Notes: a model not told the origin generated them from the sequence alone. DNA of 64,000 nucleotides from Yoonia maritima (GCF_002933395.1 NZ_PKFN01000007.1:310001-374000), one strand, 5' to 3'. Counted from the first letter of the stretch, positions 33,661 to 44,555 are shown. A program made the numbers and translations.

Positions 33661-35781
33661 ATGGAAACCACCATCCTTTTTGCCCCGTTAGTGGGCGCGA
33701 TTATTGGCGGCTTTGGTTGGAAGCTGATCGGGGAAACCGCCGCGCAGTGGATTACTACAGGCCTGCTGTTCCTCGCGGCATTCCTGTCGTGGATCGTATT
33801 CCTGTCATTTGATGGCACGACCGAGACAATCCACATCCTGCGTTGGATCGAAAGCGGCACGCTGTCTACTGATTGGTCGATCCGTATGGACCGTCTGACC
33901 GCGATCATGTTGATCGTGATCACGACTGTTTCTGCGTTGGTGCACCTCTATTCATTCGGCTACATGGCCCATGATGAGCATTTCAGCGAAGGCCAGCACT
34001 ACAAGGCCCGCTTCTTTGCGTACCTGTCGTTCTTTACCTTTGCGATGTTGATGCTGGTCACCTCTGACAACCTTGTTCAGATGTTCTTTGGTTGGGAAGG
34101 CGTGGGCGTTGCGTCTTACCTGTTGATCGGTTTCTACTACAAAAAGCCATCTGCCGGTGCCGCTGCGATCAAAGCGTTTGTTGTGAACCGTGTCGGTGAC
34201 TTTGGTTTCGCGCTGGGTATCTTTGCACTGTATATGATGACGGACAGCATCCGCTTTGATGATATCTTTGCTGCCGTGCCCGACCTCGCGGAACAAAACC
34301 TGCACTTCCTTTGGAGAGACTGGTCCGCAACGAACCTGATTGCGATGCTTCTGTTCATCGGTGCGATGGGTAAATCGGCGCAACTGATCTTGCATACTTG
34401 GTTGCCTGACGCGATGGAGGGTCCGACACCTGTGTCAGCGCTGATCCATGCTGCGACCATGGTTACTGCGGGTGTCTTCCTGGTTTGCCGTATGTCACCG
34501 CTGATGGAATATGCGCCGGAAACGACGAACTTCATCGTGTTCCTTGGTGCGACGACTGCATTCTTTGCGGCGACCGTTGGTCTGGTGCAGAACGACATCA
34601 AACGCGTCATCGCGTATTCAACCTGTTCACAGCTGGGCTATATGTTCGTTGCCGCTGGCGTTGGTGTTTACTCGGTCGCGATGTTCCACCTGCTGACACA
34701 CGCGTTCTTTAAAGCGATGCTGTTCCTTGGCGCCGGTTCTGTGATCCACGCGATGCACCACGAACAAGACATGCGGAACTACGGCGGTCTACGTAAAAAG
34801 ATCCCTTACACATTCTGGGCGATGATGATCGGTACGCTGGCCATTACGGGTGTAGGCATTCCGCTGACGCACTTTGGTTTCGCTGGCTTCTTGTCCAAAG
34901 ATGCGGTGATCGAAAGCGCATACGCAGGTACTTCTGGTGGTTATGCCTTCTGGATGCTGGTTATTGCGGCATTCATGACAAGCTTCTACAGCTGGCGCCT
35001 GATGTTCATGACGTTCTACGGCGAACCGCGTGGCGACAAACATACGCATGACCACGCGCATGAAAGCCCGACTGTTATGTTGATCCCATTAGGTGTTCTT
35101 AGCCTTGGTGCGATCTTTTCTGGGATGCTTTGGTACAGCTCGTTCTTTGGTGATCACCATAAGGTCGAAGTGTTCTTTGGTATTGCTGAAGCTGAAGCAC
35201 ATGTCGAAGATCACGCTGGCGGCTTTAGCCTAATCTCTGCAGCCTACGCAGCTGAGACAACACAGGGGTCTGACGACGGTCACGCAACCGAAGCCAACGA
35301 AGATGGCCACGGTGTTGCAGCTGTACCGGGGCAGGGCGCGATCCACATGTCTCCTGACAATCATGTTATGGATGATGCGCACCACGCTCCTATTTGGGTG
35401 AAAGTATCGCCATTCGTTGCGATGATCCTTGGCTTGGCTTTGGCTTATCTGATGTATATTCGTCGCCCCGATCTGCCCGCCAAATTGGCCCAGCAGCAGG
35501 CGCCGCTTTACAATTTCTTGCTCAACAAATGGTACTTTGATGAGCTGTACAACTTTATCTTCGTTCGGCCGGCTTTCGCCATTGGGCGGTTCCTGTGGAA
35601 GCAGGGTGATACGAAACTAATCGACGGTGGGATTAACGGTTTGGCAATGGGCATCATTCCATTCTTCACAAAGCTGGCAGGGCGTGCGCAGTCTGGCTAT
35701 GTGTTCACTTATGCGCTGGCAATGGTCATAGGGATTGCGGTGCTGCTGACCTGGGTCACGATGACCGGGGGGGCAAACTAA
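33661..35781 (+). CDS. nuoL: NADH-quinone oxidoreductase subunit L
   Basis: A 706-residue distal proton-pumping subunit with about 16 helices and the C-terminal lateral helix. The conserved pump lysines and glutamate are in the [19 protein letters not shown] region and [21 protein letters not shown] His-rich insertion is encoded at about 35040-35395, first as HTHDHAH, then as a longer loop rich in His, Asp and Glu. It makes the protein longer than E. coli NuoL (613 residues). nuoM overlaps its stop (TAATG). Confidence 0.96.
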   Translation: METTILFAPLVGAIIGGFGWKLIGETAAQWITTGLLFLAAFLSWIVFLSFDGTTETIHILRWIESGTLSTDWSIRMDRLTAIMLIVITTVSALVHLYSFGYMAHDEHFSEGQHYKARFFAYLSFFTFAMLMLVTSDNLVQMFFGWEGVGVASYLLIGFYYKKPSAGAAAIKAFVVNRVGDFGFALGIFALYMMTDSIRFDDIFAAVPDLAEQNLHFLWRDWSATNLIAMLLFIGAMGKSAQLILHTWLPDAMEGPTPVSALIHAATMVTAGVFLVCRMSPLMEYAPETTNFIVFLGATTAFFAATVGLVQNDIKRVIAYSTCSQLGYMFVAAGVGVYSVAMFHLLTHAFFKAMLFLGAGSVIHAMHHEQDMRNYGGLRKKIPYTFWAMMIGTLAITGVGIPLTHFGFAGFLSKDAVIESAYAGTSGGYAFWMLVIAAFMTSFYSWRLMFMTFYGEPRGDKHTHDHAHESPTVMLIPLGVLSLGAIFSGMLWYSSFFGDHHKVEVFFGIAEAEAHVEDHAGGFSLISAAYAAETTQGSDDGHATEANEDGHGVAAVPGQGAIHMSPDNHVMDDAHHAPIWVKVSPFVAMILGLALAYLMYIRRPDLPAKLAQQQAPLYNFLLNKWYFDELYNFIFVRPAFAIGRFLWKQGDTKLIDGGINGLAMGIIPFFTKLAGRAQSGYVFTYALAMVIGIAVLLTWVTMTGGAN

Positions 35782-37322
35782 TGGGCAACATTCTTTCGCT
35801 GACCACGTTCATTCCGCTATTGGGTGCCGTCATTCTTGCGCTTTTCTTGCGCGGTGATGACGCTGCCGCCCAGCGGAACGCCAAATGGGTCGCCATGGTG
35901 ACGACATTGGTTACGTTCCTGACGTCGCTGTTCATCTTGTCGAACTTCAACCCTAACGACACCGGCTTCCAAATGGTCGAGACACGGTCTTGGCTTGCTG
36001 GTTTGCAATATAAGATGGGTGTTGATGGTATCAGCATTCTGTTCGTGATGCTGACCACATTCCTGATGCCGCTTGTTATTGCGTCCTGCTGGAACGTCAC
36101 AACACGTGTCAAAGAATACATGATCGCTTTCTTGCTCTTGGAAACTTTGATGCTGGGCGTGTTCATGGCGCTTGATCTGGTGTTGTTCTACCTGTTCTTC
36201 GAGGCGGGCCTGATCCCAATGTTCCTGATCATCGGGATTTGGGGTGGCAAGAACCGGATCTACGCATCTTTTAAGTTCTTCCTATACACCTTCCTTGGCT
36301 CAGTGCTGATGCTGGTTGCGATGGTTGCGATGTTCTCGCAAGCGGGTACGACCGACATTCCAACGTTGATGACATTCACTTTTGGATCTGAAAACTTCAG
36401 CATCCTTGGCGTGCAGATCGTTGGTGGTATGCAGACTCTGCTGTGGCTCGCGTTCTTTGCAAGCTTTGCTGTGAAAATGCCAATGTTGCCTGTGCACACA
36501 TGGTTGCCAGATGCGCACGTTCAGGCGCCGACAGCTGGTTCGGTCGTGTTGGCGGCAATCCTGTTGAAGATGGGTGGCTACGGCTTCCTACGCTTCAGCC
36601 TGCCAATGTTCCCAATCGGGTCCGAGGTAATGGGGCCGCTGGTTCTATGGCTGTCCGCAATCGCGATCGTTTACACGTCGCTGGTCGCACTTGTCCAAGA
36701 AGACATGAAAAAGCTGATCGCCTATTCATCGGTAGCCCACATGGGGTACGTGACGATGGGGATCTTTGCGGTGAACCAACATGGTATCGACGGTGCGATT
36801 TTCCAGATGATCAGCCACGGCTTTATCTCTGGCGCGTTGTTCCTTTGTGTTGGTGTGATCTATGACCGCATGCATACACGTGAAATCGACGCTTACGGTG
36901 GTCTGGTTAACCGGATGCCTGCTTACGCGCTGATCTTTATGTTCTTCACCATGGCAAACGTTGGTCTCCCGGGCACATCTGGCTTTATCGGCGAATTCTT
37001 GGTTCTGGTTGGTATCTTCCAAGTGAACACCTGGGTGGCTGCTATCGCGACAACTGGTGTTATCTTCTCGGCGGCTTATGCGCTGTGGCTGTACCGCCGC
37101 GTTGTGATGGGTGACCTGATTAAGGAAAGCCTGAAGACGATCTCTGACATGACCAAGCGTGAAAAGGTAATCTTTATCCCACTGGTCGTCATGACCCTGC
37201 TGCTGGGTGTTTACCCTGCACTGGTTCTGGACATCATCGGGCCGAGCGTTGCTGCGCTGGTTGAAAATTACGAAACGGCTGTGGCGGGGTTTGAAACCGT
37301 CGGCCAAGTTGCGTCGCATTAA
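35781..37322 (+). CDS. nuoM: NADH-quinone oxidoreductase subunit M
   Basis: A 513-residue proton-pumping subunit related to MrpD antiporters, with about 14 helices. The key regions are [18 protein letters not shown] (glutamate) and [20 protein letters not shown] (half-channel, lysine nearby). It starts within the nuoL stop and ends 12 bases before nuoN. Length is normal. Confidence 0.96.
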   Translation: MGNILSLTTFIPLLGAVILALFLRGDDAAAQRNAKWVAMVTTLVTFLTSLFILSNFNPNDTGFQMVETRSWLAGLQYKMGVDGISILFVMLTTFLMPLVIASCWNVTTRVKEYMIAFLLLETLMLGVFMALDLVLFYLFFEAGLIPMFLIIGIWGGKNRIYASFKFFLYTFLGSVLMLVAMVAMFSQAGTTDIPTLMTFTFGSENFSILGVQIVGGMQTLLWLAFFASFAVKMPMLPVHTWLPDAHVQAPTAGSVVLAAILLKMGGYGFLRFSLPMFPIGSEVMGPLVLWLSAIAIVYTSLVALVQEDMKKLIAYSSVAHMGYVTMGIFAVNQHGIDGAIFQMISHGFISGALFLCVGVIYDRMHTREIDAYGGLVNRMPAYALIFMFFTMANVGLPGTSGFIGEFLVLVGIFQVNTWVAAIATTGVIFSAAYALWLYRRVVMGDLIKESLKTISDMTKREKVIFIPLVVMTLLLGVYPALVLDIIGPSVAALVENYETAVAGFETVGQVASH

Positions 37323-37334
37323 GGAACGGATGAC

Positions 37335-38771
37335 ATGATTTCCGCAGATATCCAAATCGTCATGCCTGAAATCCTGCTGGCAGTGTATGCCATGCTGGCC
37401 CTTCTTGGCGCTGTTTACACAACGAAAGACAAGATGGCGTCACTGCTGACTTGGGTGACTTCTGGCTTGTTTGTTTTGCTGGCCCTTTGGATCGGCATGA
37501 ACGGACAGGGCACACAGACAGCCTTTGACGGCATGTTCAACGATGATGCGTTTGCGCGTTTCTCGAAGGTCACAATCCTGCTGTCCGCTGCCGCCGTGCT
37601 GGTCATGTCCGAAGCCTATATGAAACGCCGCGGTTTGCTGCGCTTTGAATACCCAATTCTTGTCGCACTTTCTGTCGTCGGCATGATGGTTATGGTCTCG
37701 GCTGGCGACCTGATGGCGCTTTACATGGGGCTAGAGCTGCAGTCGCTTGCGTTGTATGTTGTGGCATCGCTGCGCCGTGATAGCGTGAAATCGACCGAAG
37801 CTGGTCTGAAGTATTTTGTACTGGGCGCTTTGTCTTCTGGTCTACTGCTATACGGTGCATCGCTGACTTACGGTTTCGCGGGAACAACATTGTTTAGCGG
37901 CATCATTGAAGCGAGCGCACATCATCCATCATTGGGCCTGCTGTTCGGTATCGTGTTCTTGATTGCTGGTCTTGCATTCAAAGTGTCGGCTGCGCCGTTC
38001 CATATGTGGACACCAGATGTTTACCAAGGCTCCCCGACACCAGTCACAGCATTCTTTGCTACAGCGCCAAAGATCGCGGCAATGGCAATGTTTGCGCGCG
38101 TTGTACATGATGCGTTTGGCGGGATCGTTAGCGAATGGCAGCAAATTGTTGCGTTCTTGGCTGTTGTGTCCATGTTTCTTGGTGCGGTTGCCGCGATTGG
38201 TCAAAAAGACATCAAACGTCTGATGGCGTATTCGTCTATCGCGCACATGGGCTTTGCCTTGATGGGCCTTGCTGCGGGCACCGTTCTGGGTGTGCAGGCG
38301 ATGCTGATCTATATGGTAATCTATGTGACCATGAACGTCGGTACATTCGCGTTTATCCTTGGGATGGAACGTGATGGTCGCCCGGTTACGTCGATTGAAA
38401 GCCTTAAGATGTATTCAAAGCGCCAGCCGCTGCGTGCACTTGCGATGCTGGTGCTGATGTTCAGCCTTGCTGGCGTGCCGCCAATGGTTGGCTTCTTCGG
38501 AAAATTCTATGTGTTGCGTGCAGCATATGATGCGGGCCTTGGCTGGTTGGCTATTGCTGGTGTGATCGCATCCGTGATTGGTGCGTTTTACTATCTGCGC
38601 ATCGTTTACTACATGTACTTCGGCGAAGAAACTGACGCGCTTGACGGTAAGATGAACCCAGTTCTTTGGACATTCTTGATGGCCTCTGCACTGATCATGC
38701 TGGTTGGCGTCGTGAACTTGTTCGGCATCGAACCAATGGCCGCAAGCGCGGCAGCAGCGCTTGTCAACTGA
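37335..38771 (+). CDS. nuoN: NADH-quinone oxidoreductase subunit N
   Basis: A 478-residue proton-pumping antiporter-like subunit with about 14 helices. Conserved segments are [35 protein letters not shown] and [17 protein letters not shown]. It is the last complex I subunit in the cluster. Its final codons overlap the probable TTG start of birA. Confidence 0.96.
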   Translation: MISADIQIVMPEILLAVYAMLALLGAVYTTKDKMASLLTWVTSGLFVLLALWIGMNGQGTQTAFDGMFNDDAFARFSKVTILLSAAAVLVMSEAYMKRRGLLRFEYPILVALSVVGMMVMVSAGDLMALYMGLELQSLALYVVASLRRDSVKSTEAGLKYFVLGALSSGLLLYGASLTYGFAGTTLFSGIIEASAHHPSLGLLFGIVFLIAGLAFKVSAAPFHMWTPDVYQGSPTPVTAFFATAPKIAAMAMFARVVHDAFGGIVSEWQQIVAFLAVVSMFLGAVAAIGQKDIKRLMAYSSIAHMGFALMGLAAGTVLGVQAMLIYMVIYVTMNVGTFAFILGMERDGRPVTSIESLKMYSKRQPLRALAMLVLMFSLAGVPPMVGFFGKFYVLRAAYDAGLGWLAIAGVIASVIGAFYYLRIVYYMYFGEETDALDGKMNPVLWTFLMASALIMLVGVVNLFGIEPMAASAAAALVN

Positions 38772-39519
38772 CGGTACACACGCGCATTGGCCTACCGGCT
38801 ATGGGCGTGTGATCCACGATAGCGTGGATAGCACAATGGCCGAGGCTGCGCGCCTCGCGCCCACTTTAGAACAACCCACTTGGATAATGGCTCGCACCCA
38901 AACCGCTGCACGCGGTCGGCGCGGGCGGCCGTGGATCGTTCCTGCCGGAAATCTAAATGCGACTTTGGTCTTTAAACCCAGCTGTAGCCCCGCCGATGCG
39001 GCAAAGCGATCTTTCCTTGCCGCCAACGCACTTCAGGCCGCACTCGCGATTTATATCCAACCCGAAAAACTGGCGCTGAAATGGCCGAATGACGTGCTGC
39101 TTTCCGGCGGAAAGGTCGCTGGCATTTTGCTTGAAAGCAGCGGGCAGGGTAGCGTTGTTGATTGGCTGTCGATTGGGATAGGCGTAAATTTGGCCCACAC
39201 GCCGGACGGTGTGACTGGCGCGGCCTTTGCCCCAACAAGCCTGCGCGCTGCAGGCGGATGGGACGTGGACCCAGAGGATTTTTTAGCGGTTCTGGCTGAT
39301 ACCTATGCAACGCAAGAAGACAAGCTGAGGACAATCGGCTTTGCACGTATCCGCGACGATTGGCTATCCAAGGCCGCCCGGCTAGGCGAGGTCATCACTG
39401 CCCGTACGGCGCGCGAAGAAATCACCGGTCTGTTTGAGACGGTCGATCTGGATGGCAATCTTGTGTTGCAAACAGCACAAGGGCCGCGGATCATTCCCGC
39501 CGCCGATGTCTATTTCTGA
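38761..39519 (+). CDS. birA: Biotin--[acetyl-CoA carboxylase] ligase
   Basis: A 252-residue cytoplasmic enzyme that activates biotin with ATP and attaches it to a lysine on the biotin carboxyl carrier protein. The biotinyl-AMP motif is [10 protein letters not shown], followed by [22 protein letters not shown]. It lacks the N-terminal DNA-binding domain of E. coli BirA, so it is a ligase only. I place the start at the TTG at 38761, inside nuoN, because the family begins a few residues before [16 protein letters not shown]; a GTG near 38808 would cut into the fold. The nuoN-birA link is common in rhodobacteria. Confidence 0.9.
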   Translation: MSTDGTHAHWPTGYGRVIHDSVDSTMAEAARLAPTLEQPTWIMARTQTAARGRRGRPWIVPAGNLNATLVFKPSCSPADAAKRSFLAANALQAALAIYIQPEKLALKWPNDVLLSGGKVAGILLESSGQGSVVDWLSIGIGVNLAHTPDGVTGAAFAPTSLRAAGGWDVDPEDFLAVLADTYATQEDKLRTIGFARIRDDWLSKAARLGEVITARTAREEITGLFETVDLDGNLVLQTAQGPRIIPAADVYF

Positions 39520-39533
39520 TAAGGGGACGCTTC

Positions 39534-40307
39534 ATGCTTTTGGCAATTGATTGCGGCAATACCAATACCGTTTTTTCGATCTGGGACGGTAAATCGTTTA
39601 TCGCGACATGGCGTACGAGCACCGAATGGCAGCGTACGGCGGACCAGTACTATGTCTGGCTGTCCACGCTGATGGAATTCCAAAAGGTTGACGTGGCTAT
39701 TAACGAGGTAATCATCAGTTCTACGGTTCCGCGTGTGGTGTTTAACTTGCGGGTGCTGTCAGATCGGTATTTTAATTGCCGCCCAATGGTTGTTGGTAAG
39801 CCTGATTGCTTGCTTCCCCAGTCCCCGCGTGTGGACGAAGGAACGCAAGTTGGGCCTGATCGGGTTGTTAACGCGGCGGGTGCGTTTGATCGCCACGGTG
39901 GTAACTTGGTTGTCGTTGACTTTGGCACCGCGACCACCTTTGATGTGGTCGATGTAGACGGGGCCTATGTTGGCGGGGTGATCGCACCGGGCGTAAATCT
40001 CAGTCTTGAAGCGCTGCATAATGCGGCAGCTGCGCTACCACATGTCGATATTTCCAAGCCCCAACGTGTCGTAGGGACAAATACTGTTGCGTGCATGCAA
40101 TCGGGCGTCTTTTGGGGTTACATTGGCCTTGTCCGCGAGATATGTGCGCGGATCAAAGCAGAACGTGGCGTTCCAATGCAGGTCATCGCGACCGGGGGGC
40201 TTGCGCCTTTGTTCCAGCAGGCTGAAAACCTGTTCGACGCGTTCGAAGACGATCTGACGATGCACGGCCTGACCGTCATCCATAAATACAACAAGGATAA
40301 CACATGA
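39534..40307 (+). CDS. coaX: Type III pantothenate kinase
   Basis: A 257-residue enzyme that phosphorylates pantothenate, the first step of coenzyme A synthesis. The ASKHA-fold motifs are LLAIDCGNTNTVFSIWDG (phosphate loop), GPDRVVNAAGAFDRHG and VVDFGTATTFDVVD. Type III enzymes need a monovalent cation and are not inhibited by CoA. It overlaps rnj by 4 bases (ATGA). The biotin and CoA genes next to each other serve acyl metabolism. Confidence 0.95.
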   Translation: MLLAIDCGNTNTVFSIWDGKSFIATWRTSTEWQRTADQYYVWLSTLMEFQKVDVAINEVIISSTVPRVVFNLRVLSDRYFNCRPMVVGKPDCLLPQSPRVDEGTQVGPDRVVNAAGAFDRHGGNLVVVDFGTATTFDVVDVDGAYVGGVIAPGVNLSLEALHNAAAALPHVDISKPQRVVGTNTVACMQSGVFWGYIGLVREICARIKAERGVPMQVIATGGLAPLFQQAENLFDAFEDDLTMHGLTVIHKYNKDNT

Positions 40308-41968
40308 CCGACCGCTTGATTTACCTGCCTCTAGGGGGCGCCGGCGAGATCGGCATGAACGCTTATGTCTATGGATATGGCGCTCCGGGTAAGGAACGGC
40401 TGATCGTTGTCGATCTGGGCGTGACATTTCCTGATATGGACGGGACGCCGGGTGTTGACCTGATCTTGCCAGACATTGCATGGCTTGAGAAACGCAAATC
40501 ACAGATCGAAGGCATCTTTATCACGCACGCGCACGAAGACCATGTCGGCGCGATCGGCCACTATTGGGAACGTCTGGGTGCGCCTGTTTACGCCCGTCCG
40601 TTCACTGCGAATATTGCGCGCCGCAAGCTGGGTGAACATGGTTTGCCGGATAGCGTTGTAAACGTCGTTGACGTTTATCCTCAAGTTATCGATTGCGGCC
40701 CGTTCAAAGTATCCTACCTGCCGATCAGTCACTCTATTCCCGAAAGCGCGGGCTTGTTGATCGATACGCCTGATGGACGTGTGTTGCATTCGGGTGATTT
40801 TAAGATCGACGAAACGCCAGTGGTCGGCGACCCATGGAATGCAGCCCTATGGGAAGAAGTGTCCAAAGACGGTGTTAAGGCGCTTGTCTGTGATAGTACG
40901 AACATCTTCTCCAATGCAGAAGGCCGGTCAGAGGCGACCATCGGCGATGCAATCGCTGACATGATGAAAGAAGCGACAGGGATGGTCGTTGCGACAACCT
41001 TCGCATCGAATATCGCACGTCTGAAAACACTGGCAATTGCGGCGCAAAAAGGTGGTCGCTCTGTCGTGTTGCTTGGCCGTGCGATGCGCCGGATGGTAGA
41101 AGCGGCGACCGAAGTTGGCATCCTGTCGGGGTTCCCACCCGTGGTTTCCCCAGAAGACGCGCTGAACATGCCACGTGAGAACGTGATGCTGTTGGTGACC
41201 GGATCCCAAGGCGAACGCCGCGCCGCATCTGCACAGCTTGCCCAAGGGTCATATCTGGGCCTCAAGCTAAAGGAAGGGGATACCTTCCTGTTCTCATCCA
41301 AGACGATCCCTGGGAATGAGCGCGGCGTGATCCGTATCATGAACCAACTGTCCGAACTGGGCGTTGATGTGATCGACGATGCGGGTGGCAAATACCACGT
41401 GTCCGGTCACGCGAACCGCCCTGATCTGGAAACCATGCACCAGATCGTTAAGCCGCAAATCCTGATCCCAATGCATGGCGAACACCGTCACCTGCGTGAA
41501 CACGTCAAGGTCGGCAATGCGGCAGGGCTTACGGGCATCGTGGCTGTCAATGGTATGATGATCAACCTATCAGGCAACGCACCTAAGGTCGCTGAATATA
41601 TTGAAACCGGCCGCACCTATCTGGATGGGTCGGTACAGATCGGCGCAATGGACGGCATCGTGCGCGACCGCATCCGCATGGCGCTGAACGGCCATATGAT
41701 TGTGACGCTTATCATCGACGAAAACGATGAGCCACTGGGTGATCCATGGGTCGAAATTTCGGGCCTTGCCGAAACCGGCAGGAACAACGCAGCCTTGGTC
41801 GAGGTCGTCGAAGAAGACCTGAGCCAATTCATCAACCGTGCAAATGCCAAAACCCTGCGCGACGAAGTGAAGCTGGAAAAAGAGCTAAGAACAATCGCGC
41901 GCCGTTCGGCCCAAGGCGAGATCGGGAAAAAGCCCGAAGTGACGGTGATTGTCAGCCGGTTGGGGTAA
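40304..41968 (+). CDS. rnj: Ribonuclease J
   Basis: A 554-residue metallo-beta-lactamase/beta-CASP ribonuclease with 5'-3' exo and endo activity, acting in rRNA maturation and mRNA decay. The zinc-binding motif is FITHAHEDHVGAIGH. Later motifs include SHSIPESAGLLIDTPDG and HSGDFKID, the beta-CASP region VSGHANRPDLETM and the final MHGEHRHL. It has the usual C-terminal domain. Start overlaps coaX. No terminator follows closely. Confidence 0.95.
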   Translation: MTDRLIYLPLGGAGEIGMNAYVYGYGAPGKERLIVVDLGVTFPDMDGTPGVDLILPDIAWLEKRKSQIEGIFITHAHEDHVGAIGHYWERLGAPVYARPFTANIARRKLGEHGLPDSVVNVVDVYPQVIDCGPFKVSYLPISHSIPESAGLLIDTPDGRVLHSGDFKIDETPVVGDPWNAALWEEVSKDGVKALVCDSTNIFSNAEGRSEATIGDAIADMMKEATGMVVATTFASNIARLKTLAIAAQKGGRSVVLLGRAMRRMVEAATEVGILSGFPPVVSPEDALNMPRENVMLLVTGSQGERRAASAQLAQGSYLGLKLKEGDTFLFSSKTIPGNERGVIRIMNQLSELGVDVIDDAGGKYHVSGHANRPDLETMHQIVKPQILIPMHGEHRHLREHVKVGNAAGLTGIVAVNGMMINLSGNAPKVAEYIETGRTYLDGSVQIGAMDGIVRDRIRMALNGHMIVTLIIDENDEPLGDPWVEISGLAETGRNNAALVEVVEEDLSQFINRANAKTLRDEVKLEKELRTIARRSAQGEIGKKPEVTVIVSRLG

Positions 41969-41999
41969 TTTTTGAATGGGTTATTTAGGGGATGAGTAG

Positions 42000-42875
42000 A
42001 TGAAATTAGTACATTTAGTGCTCGCATTGGGGATATTGATGGTGCTCGGTGCAGGGGGGATATTCGTCTTGCAGGGAGGTTTCCAAACACCTCCACCCAT
42101 TGCACCAGAAATATCAGATGCCGGCGATGAAAGCCTTGAGGCTGCGCAGGAAAGGCTTGAACGCGTCATTAATGGTGATGGTGATGGTGATATCACTGAT
42201 CTTCAACCCCGGAATGTTAGCCCTGAAGTTGCCGCTCAGTCGGCAGCGTTCGCCGAAGCGATGCGACAACGTACTGGTGCGGTGCCAGACGGCCAAACTC
42301 CGCCAGACGAGCAGCTTGTTATTCCGTCAAATACACGTTTCAAAGATGTCACGCCTCTTTATTACGATACTTGGGATGATCTAATGCAGCGCTGCTGGGT
42401 AAGTGTCTCTCAGAACGAACCATTTAACGAAGCAGGCTTGACCTCAAGAGGTGAGGATAGGGTGGATTACTCTGTGCCGTACACGCGACAAATGTGGTTT
42501 ACGGTCGATAAGGCCTTCAAGGTTACCTACGAAATGTTGAGCACTTACTATGCGGATTCTGGTGTGGCACGTCGATGTCGGGTTGAAACCAATAGATTTG
42601 CTTTAGTAAATTCTGATGCAGTTGCCCTTTTGAAAGATGAGTATGATGTTTTATGGGGCGAAGAACATCAAATTGACGAGGTTTCAACATTTATTGAGTA
42701 CCCATATACGATGCGGGAAGGAGACCAATACCATCGTGTAGAGACAAACTTTGGGTCGGTACAAGGTTGCCCGCTGATCATTGGATACAGCGATTTGAAA
42801 ATCGCAAGCGAACGAGACGCGACGTTTGACGTAGGTGAGCAATCTAATTCAGAATGCCAAGCCCCGGCATTATAA
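42000..42875 (+). CDS. Membrane-anchored protein of unknown function
   Basis: A 291-residue protein with one N-terminal membrane helix (about 4-25), then an acidic linker that includes an NGDGDGDI run encoded by short tandem TGATGG units (about 42173-42192). The C-terminal two-thirds is a soluble domain with six cysteines, starting near LYYDTWDDLMQRCWVSV. I recognise no family. The codons are clearly more AT-rich than those of the flanking rnj and helicase genes, which suggests recent acquisition. Weak ribosome site GGGGATGAG. A strong bidirectional terminator lies behind it. Confidence 0.7.
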   Translation: MKLVHLVLALGILMVLGAGGIFVLQGGFQTPPPIAPEISDAGDESLEAAQERLERVINGDGDGDITDLQPRNVSPEVAAQSAAFAEAMRQRTGAVPDGQTPPDEQLVIPSNTRFKDVTPLYYDTWDDLMQRCWVSVSQNEPFNEAGLTSRGEDRVDYSVPYTRQMWFTVDKAFKVTYEMLSTYYADSGVARRCRVETNRFALVNSDAVALLKDEYDVLWGEEHQIDEVSTFIEYPYTMREGDQYHRVETNFGSVQGCPLIIGYSDLKIASERDATFDVGEQSNSECQAPAL

Positions 42876-42903
42876 CCTAATTTTAGGATGCATAATTCGG
42901 ACA

Positions 42904-42940
42904 GACGGGACGGAATGTAATTCCATCCCGTCCTATTTTA
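42904..42940. terminator. Bidirectional terminator
   Basis: GACGGGA-c-GGAAT (42904-42916), loop GTA, ATTCC-a-TCCCGTC (42920-42932): a 12-bp stem with one mismatch, followed by CTATTTTA on the plus strand. It lies between the stop codons of convergent genes. Confidence 0.75.
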
Positions 42941-44386
42941 TGTCTTTGCCCGTTCTTCAAAACTAAGCGCAATAAACGCTGGCGTATCGTCGCCCATGCC
43001 GACAATAGCTGGGCCGTTGTCGCGCGGTTGGTTGCGGCCGCGGTTGTTGCGGGGGCGTTCTTCGCGTGGCTTTTGTTCGCGCTTGGGCTTTTCTTCAGGT
43101 TTTGGCGCGTCGGCTTTTACTTCGGGCTTCGCGTCTTCTAGCATTTGATCCGACTTGCGGCTGCGTGACCTGCGAACACGTTTTGGTTTTTCTGCCTCTT
43201 CGCTTGCCTCGGGGGCGACAGATGGTGCAGGGGCTGCCTTTTTCGGTGCCTCGAGACGTGGTATCGCTTCCTTTACGAGCGCTTCGACATCAGCAAGGTT
43301 CTTTTCGTCGCGTGGCACGCAGATCATGATTGCCGTGCCAGTACGACCGGCACGGCCCGTACGGCCAATGCGGTGTACGTAGTCTTCGGCGTGGCTTGGC
43401 ACATCAAAGTTGAACACATGCGTCACAGCAGGAATATCGAGGCCACGTGCAGCAACATCGGATGCCACGAGGAACCGTAGCTTGTTGTCGCGGAATGCTT
43501 CGAGGGTACGCGTCCGATGAGCTTGATCCAAATCACCGTGGATCGGCGCAGCCTCATAACCATATTTGTTCAATGACTTAGCGACGATATCGACATCCGA
43601 CTTTCGGTTGCAAAAGATGATGGCATTGGAACATGCATCTCCTTCGACGTCGATCAACGCCCGCAAAAGTGCGCGCTTTTCGGATGGTTCTTTGCGTTTG
43701 TCAGATCCGCTAAACACCACAACACCTTGTTTGATGTTGGTGTTGGTCGTGGCTGCGCGCGCGACTTCAACTTTGGCAGGGTTGGACAGAAATGTATTGG
43801 TGATCCGTTCAATTTCAGGTGCCATTGTTGCCGAGAAGAAGAGGGTTTGGCGTGTGAACGGTGTGCGCTTAAATATTTCTTCGATGTCGGGGATGAACCC
43901 CATGTCGAGCATCCGGTCGGCCTCGTCCACGACCATGACCTTTACGTCCGTGAGGATCAGTTTGCCGCGTTCCAGGTGGTCCAACAGGCGACCTGGGGTC
44001 GCGATCAGCACGTCGACACCTTTGTCGATCAACTTGTCTTGGTCTTTGAATGATGTGCCACCGATCAGCAGCGCCTTGGTCAGTTTTGTGTATTTGGCAT
44101 AGGCGTCAAAGTTTTCGGCAACCTGTGCCGCGAGCTCCCGCGTCGGAGCAAGAACAAGCGAACGTGGCATGCGGGCACGTGCACGCCCGCGACCTAGTAA
44201 CGTGATCATTGGGAGTGTGAAACTTGCCGTTTTCCCGGTGCCGGTTTGGGCGATCCCCAGTACGTCGCGGCCTTCAAGGGCAGGGGGGATGGCCCCAGCT
44301 TGAATAGGGGTCGGTGTTTCGTAGCCAGTTTCGGCGACAGCTTTTAGAACCTTGGCATCAAGGTTCAAGTCTGAGAATTTCGTCAT
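42938..44386 (-). CDS. DEAD-box RNA helicase (RhlE-like)
   Basis: A 482-residue ATP-dependent RNA helicase. The motifs in order are Q motif with TPTPIQAGAIP, motif I AQTGTGKT, Ia PTRELAAQ, Ib TPGRLLDH, II VDEADRMLDMGF, III FSATM, V ASDVAARGLDIP and VI HRIGRTGRAGR. A C-terminal tail (about 390-482) is rich in Lys, Arg, Pro and Glu, typical of RhlE-type proteins that remodel ribosome precursors. I start at MTKFSDLNLD (ATG at 44386). The upstream region has two strong hairpins, one hiding the ribosome site, in the manner of cold-shock helicase leaders. Confidence 0.92.
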   Translation of the reverse strand: MTKFSDLNLDAKVLKAVAETGYETPTPIQAGAIPPALEGRDVLGIAQTGTGKTASFTLPMITLLGRGRARARMPRSLVLAPTRELAAQVAENFDAYAKYTKLTKALLIGGTSFKDQDKLIDKGVDVLIATPGRLLDHLERGKLILTDVKVMVVDEADRMLDMGFIPDIEEIFKRTPFTRQTLFFSATMAPEIERITNTFLSNPAKVEVARAATTNTNIKQGVVVFSGSDKRKEPSEKRALLRALIDVEGDACSNAIIFCNRKSDVDIVAKSLNKYGYEAAPIHGDLDQAHRTRTLEAFRDNKLRFLVASDVAARGLDIPAVTHVFNFDVPSHAEDYVHRIGRTGRAGRTGTAIMICVPRDEKNLADVEALVKEAIPRLEAPKKAAPAPSVAPEASEEAEKPKRVRRSRSRKSDQMLEDAKPEVKADAPKPEEKPKREQKPREERPRNNRGRNQPRDNGPAIVGMGDDTPAFIALSFEERAKT

Positions 44387-44387
44387 G

Positions 44388-44433
44388 TGCGTCCTAAGTG
44401 TGCGGGTTCGATCCGCATATGTGAAAGGACGCA
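44388..44433 (-). promoter_or_regulatory. Hairpin hiding the helicase ribosome-binding site
   Basis: On the plus strand TGCGTCCT (44388-44395) is complementary to AGGACGCA (44426-44433), with an inner stem TGCGG/CCGCA (44401-44405, 44413-44417) around a 7-base loop. In the minus-strand mRNA the AGGA of the proximal arm is the ribosome-binding site, 5 bases before the AUG. The arm ends 1 base from the start codon. Confidence 0.65.
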
Positions 44434-44452
44434 ATTTCCCCAGCGCCCCGGC

Positions 44453-44474
44453 GTCGACGACCAATATCGTCGAC
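44453..44474 (-). promoter_or_regulatory. Second hairpin in the helicase leader
   Basis: GTCGACGA (44453-44460) and TCGTCGAC (44467-44474) form a perfect 8-bp stem with a 6-base loop, 19 bases upstream of the ribosome-site hairpin. No U-run follows on the minus strand, so it is not a good terminator. Confidence 0.55.
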
Positions 44475-44555
44475 TGAGCGCATACCGAAAAACATGCTTA
44501 GGGTCAAGCGAAGCGCAGAATGACCATATTTAGGTCGTGGTCAGTTCGGCTCGCT

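Noticed and set aside
44401-44420. GGTTCGATCC resembles a tRNA T-loop.
   Set aside because: The 5-bp T-stem does not pair in the tRNA register, and no acceptor, D or anticodon arms surround it. The pairing that works is the helicase leader hairpin.
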